Source of the DNA: Hyperoplus lanceolatus
Lineage: Eukaryota > Chordata > Actinopteri > Uranoscopiformes > Ammodytidae
DNA length: 64,000 bases
Assembly (NCBI GenBank): GCA_026929865.2
Contig: CM049397.1
Location: 1,991,501 to 2,055,500 of the forward strand
Direction of reading: 5' to 3'
Under the pieces are notes generated by a model. It was not told the DNA's origin. It worked only from the letters and a program-made list of their open reading frames with translations, and did no database searches. Shown here piece after piece: positions 16,196 through 64,000 of the stretch (the first letter of the stretch is position 1; every line of letters starts with the position of its first letter). Both the position numbers and the translations under genes were made by a program.

Positions 16196-16640
16196 TAGAG
16201 GGATAGTTCAGTTTTTTTATGTGGTTGTATGGGATACTTATGCATAGTTAAAGTTAGTGTGTTACCTCATGGAGATGGCAATCAGCGTATAGTCACTTTA
16301 AGGAGTTTGGGGGAGACGTCGCTGTTGCAGAAGCAAGCCCCAACCACAGCGAGTTCTACCAGCGTCCAATGCGGAAGTGACAAAAAAAAGCAGTCCACCG
16401 AGTGGCCAGTAAGGGCAGTTATCAAAACAGAGCAATTTCTCATTGACTCCCATGTTAAATAGGCCATTTAAATCATTATTAAACCTATTTAAGGCCTGGT
16501 ACAAAATGATGTGGTCTGTATGTTTAGGTCATATCTCCATGACAACACTGAGGTGGGCTAGTTTTTCTTCTTTTGAAGGTTGTATGTATGAATAATATGT
16601 AAATGTATGAATAATTAGAGGTGCTGCCTCTTGAGTGACA
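16196..16640 (+). repeat. Dispersed repeat, longest copy
   Basis: It shares blocks with 7970-8125 (CATATCTCCATGACAACACTGAGG), 9336-9475 and, inverted, 27370-27515. The members are colinear but truncated differently. No coding capacity or terminal repeats were found. Confidence 0.6.
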
Positions 16641-16689
16641 TCCCCAGATGTTATGTTTAGGTTGGCGTAACCTGAAAAATCACTTTTCT

Positions 16690-16981
16690 TGTGGCGCGTG
16701 TGGATATTTTTGAAGAAAGTCCTATTCTAGGAAGATGTTCAGTCACTCTTAAAGCTTTCCATTTGTAGATAATTTGCCTCACAGTGGACCAATGGAGCTC
16801 AAAGTAATTTGTTTATTTGTTTTAACAAGTGATTTCTGGAAAATAAAATGTGGAATTGATGTACAGACATCTGTTATTTCATATAAAAATACTGGTATTG
16901 ATAAAGATAAATAAATAATGGTTAAACTCAATAAAATTCCAAGCGGCTCGAGGGGTTCACATACGTTCAAGCAGCACTGTA
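16690..16981. mobile_element. Tc1-like 3' end fragment
   Basis: AT-rich sequence ends in GGGGTTCACATACGTTCAAG and CAGCACTGTATA, like the inverted repeat of a common fish Tc1 family. Only one end is present. Confidence 0.45.
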
Positions 16982-17233
16982 TATAACCAGTACATTGAAT
17001 GTATTGAATATGAATGTAAGAACTTGAATCTAATCTTAAAGTGTTCAATGTTAATTACTGATTGTTAATGTGTATTGTCGGGTTTAGATTTGTTAGCAAC
17101 GTTGTTTTTGAAACTGTCATGCCAACAAATGCACATTAAGTTGAACTGAATGAAATGGAATTGAAAGAGCACTGTGTTTAGTGTGATGGCGTGATGATGA
17201 TGATGTGCTGTGACAGCACTGAGCAGGCCTGAG

Positions 17234-17234
<1 letters not shown>

Positions 17235-17319
<85 letters not shown>
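17235..17319. repeat. (AC)n microsatellite
   Basis: A perfect AC run of about 85 bp. Confidence 0.98.
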
Positions 17320-17321
<2 letters not shown>

Positions 17322-19387
17322 GAAGGGGGGAAAGGGAGAGAGAGGTAACAGAGAGTTAGTTGATAGAGGCAGCTCCCTACATCTGAGTGGAGCTGTGAGC
17401 TGCAGTTTTTCTTTCTGGTCAAACATATTTGCTATACTGAGTTACCTTATGGCATGGATTATTCTACAGTATTTCTTCCAGAAATGAATCAGGTCCATAT
17501 ATTTTTTTAGAAATAAGAGACTGTAGCAAATTGCAGTCTAATGTACTGCAATTTTGTATTTCTTGATGTTTCGAAAGTACATTTTATTGATGAAATGGAT
17601 GGTCACTGAATGCATTTTGTGTCAAAGCAATGAAAAGTCCTCCACATTTGAAATGCTGCTGTGCTGACTATAGGAATAGTTTTGAAAAAGTGAACTTAGA
17701 TGGTAAATTGTTTCCACAATTTAATGTTGAGTAGTTGAGAGTAGAAGAAAACAACTGTGTTTCTTCTTCTGGTAGGAATCAAGATGTAGTGATAGCAGGA
17801 GTAAGTGTGCATCTTTAAACTGCAGCAGGTGGCACCGCTATGTATGAATAGCATCCTGTAACCTCTGTTGAGTTGGGAGTCTCTATGTATGTAGGCTGTA
17901 GCCCCTTTCACACAGGAACTCCGACAATATGAGAATCTGATCCGGCCAATGTGCGGATACGTACCAGTTCACACATGGAGATTGTCCCTGTGGCTGCTGC
18001 GTAAACTCTGTGTAGATCATTTTAGAGTCACGGTGTATGTGGGAAAGGGGCTAATGAAAAGGCAAGGGTATGGGATAATTAGGGTCAGCAAAGGAATCTT
18101 TAATTCTGCTCACTGTGAAGGAAGTTCTGTTAAGGTAGGAGGTCAACTCAGGTGGAAGAATATTTCAGGAGACTTGGATGAATTATGAAGCAATATTTAT
18201 TACAGAGTTGGCCAAGGAGAACCGGACTGCAACTCTCGTGACTTGCACTTCAATTCTGACAAACTCATGCTTAGAGCTGTGTCTTAACCTTGTGCTATCT
18301 CTAACACCTCCCCGGCTCGGGCACCAAGCGTACCAATGTTTTGGTTCAGAGCTGAACACAGTGAACCATAACATTCTGGAGTAGAAGGAGATGAGACTTT
18401 ATCTATACAACTGACCTAAGTGTCTCCTAACAGGATTCCAAGGCTGACCTAGAGTCTGTGAGACAGACACACAAGATATAGGCAACTAAAGACCCAAAAT
18501 TCCCTCACACTCACGACCAGACTGTCAAACACAGTGTCTGTTGTTTTAATATTTATTTTTTAATCATATAAGTTGTATTTGTCCATGTACCCAGAACTGT
18601 GTAGACATCCTCTGTGCATGCCTACTGTTGTCTGTGGCCATTTCTAGAGGCCAATTTAGAGTTTAAAAGGGTCTTAGTCTACATCAAACTGTGAATTTAT
18701 TCAGCATATGTTTGTAAGTGTTTTTTTCTGTTCACTCTGTGAGAGTGATTCCTCCTCTCTTATTCTTCCTTTTTCTATGGTTTCTTTGGGGCCGTTGTCC
18801 CTCAGTGGCCTTGAGGGTCTAAGGACAGAGTGTGTGGTGTTGGGCCTACTACACATTGTAATCCCACTGGGGCTTTACAATCTGAGGAATGTCAGTACAG
18901 AAAAGTCAAATATGATAGTTGTCATTGACACAGAATGCCTGCATAATGAAGTCTGTCCACCAGGGGGCAATGACATGTTGGTTTCTACACAGAAAACTGT
19001 CCTGATTTTGACACATTTTAGTCACAATTCTTTTCATGCGGACATATAATGTAATATGTTTTATAATAACTATGAAATGACAAGGTAAAAAATGATGTTT
19101 TAGTTTATTTTAATGACCACACAGCCAGGCTGGTGCAATTAATTTTCAGTACATAGCTGGTTCCATCAAAAACGTCAGACTAGTGACACACAATATAACA
19201 CACATTTCAGGAACAAACCAACGACAGCGTACATGGTGCTTATTTTACGCAGTATCGTGAAAAGTGACGAGTCAGATAGTGTTCAGAGTTCGTATTGCAA
19301 TGGGATAGAAACTGCTTTTTAGACGGTTGGTTTTGGTAGGTCTGCTGGAAGAAATGGTGTGCTGAGTGGGAGGGATCAGACGTGATT
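17320..19387. other. Intergenic, one small inverted-repeat element
   Basis: No gene seen. At 17899-18053, TAGCCCCTTTCACAC is matched with one mismatch by an inverted copy ending GTGGGAAAGGGGCTA, suggesting a 155-bp miniature element. The remainder has no recognised feature. Confidence 0.5.
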
Positions 19388-19662
19388 TTTTTTGTTAAAC
19401 CTTTATGTATACAGGTAAATACCATTGAGACCAGGGACTCTTTTGCAAGGGAGACCTGTTACCATTTACACTTTACCATTCACACACACACATTCACACA
19501 CCGATAGCAGGCTAACTATCGACATTCACACGAGGCAAGGTGGGTGAATTGTCTTGCCCAAGGACACAACAACCATGACACAAGTGGCAGGGCGAGAATC
19601 GAACCGCCAACCCTTCGATCATTGGCTGACCCGCTCTACCACCTGAGCCACAGTCGCCCCCA
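19388..19662 (-). mobile_element. tRNA-derived SINE, minus strand
   Basis: The complement starts GGGGGCGACTGTGGCTCAGG with an A-box-like start and has a GGTTCGATTCTCG B box. It continues through the body and ends in an A-rich tail (AAAGGTTTAACAAAAAAAA). It is the same family as 63669-63932 and the split copy at 45842-47160. Confidence 0.8.
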
Positions 19663-20840
19663 TATTCTTGGCCCTTCTTACAGTCCGTTTGTGGTGAAGT
19701 GGCTCAATTGATGGGAGGGGGCTGCGGAGGATCTTAAGATGCTATGTTAAAAATGCGCTGCAGTTTATTTTGGGAGTGAGTGTCTAAACCGCTGTACCAG
19801 ACCGTTATTGAGGATGCTTTGGATGGCTGTGTAGAACTGTAGGAGATGTGTCCTTACTCAGAATTTCCTGACGGAGAAATAAGAGCCTTTGGTTGGCTTT
19901 TTAATAGATGTGGCCAGTACTGCATTTAAGGTTATGCTTATGTGAGTGCCCCGAAGTTTGAACGTGTCCGTGGTGCATATGGTTTTGTTGGAGATGAAAG
20001 GGGCTTTTGGAGTGTGGTTTTGGCCTGAAGTCTATGATGCGCACACACTTTTTCCCCCTTATTTGTGTACAACAGCAATGCTGTACTACTTAACTTTCTT
20101 TTTACAACAAAAAATGATTTGACAACAATGTGTCTTTTCTTTTCTTTTTTTAACAAATTCATTTCCATTCAAAATCTCTATCCTATTTGGCTTAGGACAG
20201 GCTGTTTTGAAAACTTTTCCAGTTGCCTTCTTTCAAGTAGTTTCCTTTGCCTCGTTTATTCAGACACCTCTGGTCCATTGATTGTGATCCACATAAGATG
20301 TTTAGCAACAGAGCTAATGTTAGCATCCTCGTCTCGTGCACATAAATGAGATAAATAACATAAGTCTTTAATTTTTTTTAATAAAATAGCACCTGATATA
20401 TCTGAAAAGAGAACATAGCTAGATGACTTCTGCTGTTTTTAAATTCTTAAATTGATTTTCTCTATTAGAAAGAATTTACTTTTTCTAAAAGTGAGATTGT
20501 TTTGCTTTGATATTAGAACATTTGTAAGAGAAACTTTAACCTTTTGACTTTACAAACATTTGCTAACAATAGCTGTGCGGTGTGCTTGATATGAGGTAAT
20601 GTAGCATGACACATGGATGTGGATCTTCTCCTATACCTGGCTATGCCATCCGGCCTGCACAGGGAGTATGTGTTGTGAGCATGCAGGCTGGGGCTATGCG
20701 AGTCTGCTGTTATTTTTAGTATCTCCTCCTTCCCTGGAGCTAGGCTAATCCGCCACTGCACAGGCTTATCCAGATTGGAGGCAGGAAGGTTAAGCGCGTA
20801 ACCTATGAGAAGCCTACTTTGTGATGCCATCTAAACTATA
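19663..20840. other. Intergenic, upstream of tjp2
   Basis: No gene or repeat recognised. It directly precedes the putative promoter. Confidence 0.5.
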
Positions 20841-20841
20841 C

Positions 20842-20847
20842 TATAAA
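20842..20847 (+). promoter_or_regulatory. TATA-like box, possible tjp2 promoter
   Basis: TATAAA lies 101 bp upstream of the first coding ATG. If used, it would place the transcription start near 20870 and a 5' UTR of about 70 bases. This is position-based inference; mammalian TJP2 is known to use alternative promoters, so another start site further upstream is possible. Confidence 0.35.
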
Positions 20848-20859
20848 CTGAGCCGGACC

Positions 20860-20942
20860 ATGCTGAAGCAGGATTGTAGCAGCAGTCGGGGCTGTGTGTT
20901 TGACGGGGCAGGGGGACCGTTCCTGAATCTCCTCCACAAGCC

Positions 20943-20946
<4 letters not shown>
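20860..20946 (+). promoter_or_regulatory. Upstream ORF overlapping the tjp2 start by ATGA
   Basis: An ATG at 20860 in ACC-ATG context opens 28 codons whose TGA stop (20944-20946) overlaps the coding ATG (20943-20945) as ATGA. It is relevant only if transcription starts upstream of 20860. With a start near 20870 it would be excluded from the mRNA. Confidence 0.4.
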
Positions 20947-61872
<40,926 letters not shown>

Positions 61873-61880
61873 GTCAGGTT

Positions 61881-62150
61881 CAACACACTCACACGCACAC
61901 GCACACACACGTACACTCACGCTCACACGCACACTCACACTCACACGTACACGCACACTCACACGCACACTCACACTCACACGTACACTCACGCTCACAC
62001 GCACTCACGCTCACAATCACACTCGCACTCGCACTCTCACACACACACACACTCGCCCTCACACACACACTCACACGCACACTCACTCACACACACTCTC
62101 GCCCACACACACACACACACACACACACACTCGCCTTCACATTCACACTC
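61881..62150. repeat. CA-rich compound satellite
   Basis: Mixed CACACG, CACTCA, CGCTCA and CACA units cover about 270 bp directly after the exon 19 donor. Confidence 0.9.
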
Positions 62151-62754
62151 ACAGCATTACTGTGATAAGCTGAGCTGCGCCAGCCTGCGTTCAGTAGATG
62201 GATTGTTTAAATGCGCCAAATTGTACTGGAAGGACTATCCACTACAACGTTTCAATGCCATCTACTGACCTGGCATGCATACCACAGTGATGTAGTTCCC
62301 TTTTGTGGATATGTGTGCATGTGTAGCACATTCAAGAACTGTCAACTATACACAGATGCTTTTAAAGACGCAAAGGAAAAACTTTTCTGTTCTGAGCAAA
62401 TCTGTAGTCGTGTAAATGTAGCCTAAAGCTTCCATGCAGCTAGTGTTGAGTGTGCTTTAGGGATCCATTAGCTCTAGAACTCAGGGAGTGACCTCACTGT
62501 GTGCTGCAGCAGCAACCTCTGAGAACAGAAAAGACCATACATGCATGTTTCTTGCAAGTGTATTTTTGGAGAGTTCGCCGTTGTTCTCTGTCTGTTTACA
62601 TAACATGATTCAGACTTAGCCGCTAGCTTGTAATGATTTCAATTCTGCTAGTTACTGTTTGAGTGAATGGTTTTTACTTTCTGTTCCACCACTGCCTGTA
62701 CTAGCCATTTCTAAGCCCCGCGGCAGAGAGGGTAGGAAGGTTTTTCAATAAGAT
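62151..62754. other. tjp2 intron 19, unassigned
   Basis: No confident exon or repeat. A 27-nt in-frame segment with splice-like flanks at 62705-62731 is discussed under findings. Confidence 0.5.
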
Positions 62755-63060
62755 AATTTATTTATATTTATTTCAGGACAATGCACATTAATGAACATGT
62801 ACAGCAGTACACGTTAATATGTCAGATTGTTCCATCTGTAGTCCATTAGGCAGGTTGATGTTACAATAAAAATGACAAAGATATACAATAGAAACATTTG
62901 CTTTATACAAATACTGAGAAACAGAAAGAAAAGTAAAACAGGATCATTCATTAGTAGGATTAGTAGGTTAGACAAATACACAACTAATAAGGTACAGCAT
63001 ACATTTAGAGGTGGTTGCACCTTTGGTTAGTTCTTAGCCACACCTTAACTTGGCTCAGTA
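62755..63060 (-). mobile_element. Retroelement 3' end fragment
   Basis: TTATTTCAGGACAATGCACA and an AT-rich tail match the copy at 59925-60075. The A/T run orientation suggests insertion on the minus strand. Confidence 0.5.
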
Positions 63061-63199
63061 TCAGTTAGTTTCCTTATCTTCCTTTTTTGGAAATGCGTTA
63101 CCACAGACTAGTACAGACCAGACAAGACAAACATGTAGATCACATAGATTTAATGTACATAACAAAACATGTACATAATACATACACAGCACCTTTACT

Positions 63200-63345
63200 A
63201 AAGTTGTAGTCAGCGGTTCTAGAGAATGTTTGTTGTCAAACTCACTTTTTGTACCTGTCCTTACTGTGTGTGTGCTGAAAAAAATGGAGTGTTAATAAAC
63301 AGCCTGGGCTCTGTAAACTGGAATGTAAACAAAGAGACTCTACAG
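63200..63345 (+). repeat. Dispersed repeat (41879-42070 family)
   Basis: Shares AGTCAGCGGTTCTAGAGAAT-type and GGGCTCTGTAAACTGG blocks with the intron 9 copy. Confidence 0.5.
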
Positions 63346-63474
63346 TAGCTTTCAGCGATGCTATTGATATACAGTAGGCTAAGAGTTGGTGCTATGTAAA
63401 AACAAGTGGCACGTGTTTTATGGTTGTAAATAGTACTGCAACAAGTCTTCCAATAAAGCAGTCAATATTTAAAG

Positions 63475-63600
63475 AGGTGTTGATGCCATACGTATCAAAG
63501 TCAAAGTATTGCCAAGGGTCAGTGTGAAGCCCACTGAGGCAAATGTCCATTTGTGATTTTGGGCTATACAACTAAAACTGATTTGATTTGACTTAGCCTT
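63475..63600 (+). mobile_element. LINE 3' end
   Basis: GTGAAGCCCACTGAGGCAAA, GATTTTGGGCTATACAACTA and a TTGATT repeat tail are the pattern of an L2/Rex-type 3' end. Confidence 0.6.
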
Positions 63601-63668
63601 CAAATGGGTCTTGGATCTGTGTGTGGTAAGGTTAGTTAGTAATGTACAAAACGTCCCTCAGCAGATTT

Positions 63669-63932
63669 GGGGCGGCTGTGGCGAAGTGGTTAGGGCGGTC
63701 TTCCACTCAACTACAGGGTTTGTGGTTCGATCCCCCGTCTCCCCGCTACACGTCGAAGTGTCCCTGGGCAAAGAGACACTGAACCCCAAATTGCTCCCTA
63801 TAGTTAGCCAGCCATCAATGTATTAATGTGTATGTGTATGGTAACGTGGGAATGGGAACAGGTCTCCCATGAAAAAGAGTCTCTGGGCTCAATGGGATTA
63901 ACCTGTATAAATAAAGGTTAAAAAAAAATAAT
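63669..63932 (+). mobile_element. tRNA-derived SINE, plus strand
   Basis: It begins GGGGCGGCTGTGGCGAAGTG (A box) and has GTGGTTCGATCCCCCG (B box) near 63722. It includes TCCCTGGGCAAAGAGACACT and ends AAATAAAGGTTAAAAAAAAA. Complete head, body and tail are visible. Confidence 0.85.
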
Positions 63933-64000
63933 TCTAAAGACCGGTACCTTCATTATGTTTATTTGCAAATCTTGGACAACCTGCATGTTTCACCATGAAA

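Noticed and set aside
63669-63745. tRNA gene
   Set aside because: The A and B boxes belong to a SINE head; it is followed by a SINE body and A-rich tail, and no tRNA cloverleaf with 7-bp acceptor stem was found.

Overview
The window is genomic DNA from a vertebrate, almost certainly a teleost fish. Short coding exons with consensus splice sites are spread over tens of kilobases. Between them lie long CA/GT and TCTA microsatellites and transposable elements typical of fish: Tc1/mariner, hAT-like, Harbinger-like and piggyBac-like elements, L2-type LINEs and tRNA-derived SINEs. I saw no bacterial-type operons, CRISPR arrays or recognisable tRNA/rRNA genes. Species cannot be read from the sequence.

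The only convincing host gene is tjp2 (tight junction protein 2, ZO-2) on the plus strand. Nineteen consecutive coding exons were joined by hand from 20943 to 61872. The splice phases agree throughout and give 982 residues in order: N-terminal extension, PDZ1, basic Arg/Ser-rich linker, PDZ2, acidic/Ser linker, PDZ3, SH3, guanylate-kinase-like domain, acidic segment. The C-terminal exons lie beyond 64000. Whether it is fish tjp2a or tjp2b cannot be decided here. Of the 18 internal introns, 17 are GT-AG. Intron 10 appears to be GC-AG. The acceptor of exon 6 is present four times in a 70-bp tandem array.

Layout: 1-20840 is gene-poor intergenic DNA. It holds a hAT-like element (3527-6282) with a nested Harbinger-like element, and a 4.2-kb inverted-repeat element (9878-14053). 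That element has an internal minisatellite, a nested element, and a possible captured promoter plus two-exon ORF on the minus strand. From about 20840 to 21158 are the putative promoter and first coding exon of tjp2. Intron 4 holds a Harbinger-like element nested in another inverted-repeat element. Intron 7 (8.3 kb) holds a Tc1 copy with a decayed transposase and a palindromic Tc1 split by a clean piggyBac-like insertion. Intron 9 (7.3 kb) is mostly a nearly full-length antisense L2-type LINE, itself broken by two SINEs, one of which is broken again by a DNA element. Introns 10 and 12 carry two copies of one 0.4-kb element. Intron 14 has four inverted-repeat elements, several nested. From 61873 to the end are a CA-rich satellite, LINE tails and a SINE.

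No new multi-gene system is visible. The most interesting signals are the quadruplicated splice acceptor, the possible gene capture inside the 4.2-kb element, the GC-AG intron, and the palindromic Tc1 whose second arm preserves the empty site of the piggyBac-like insertion.
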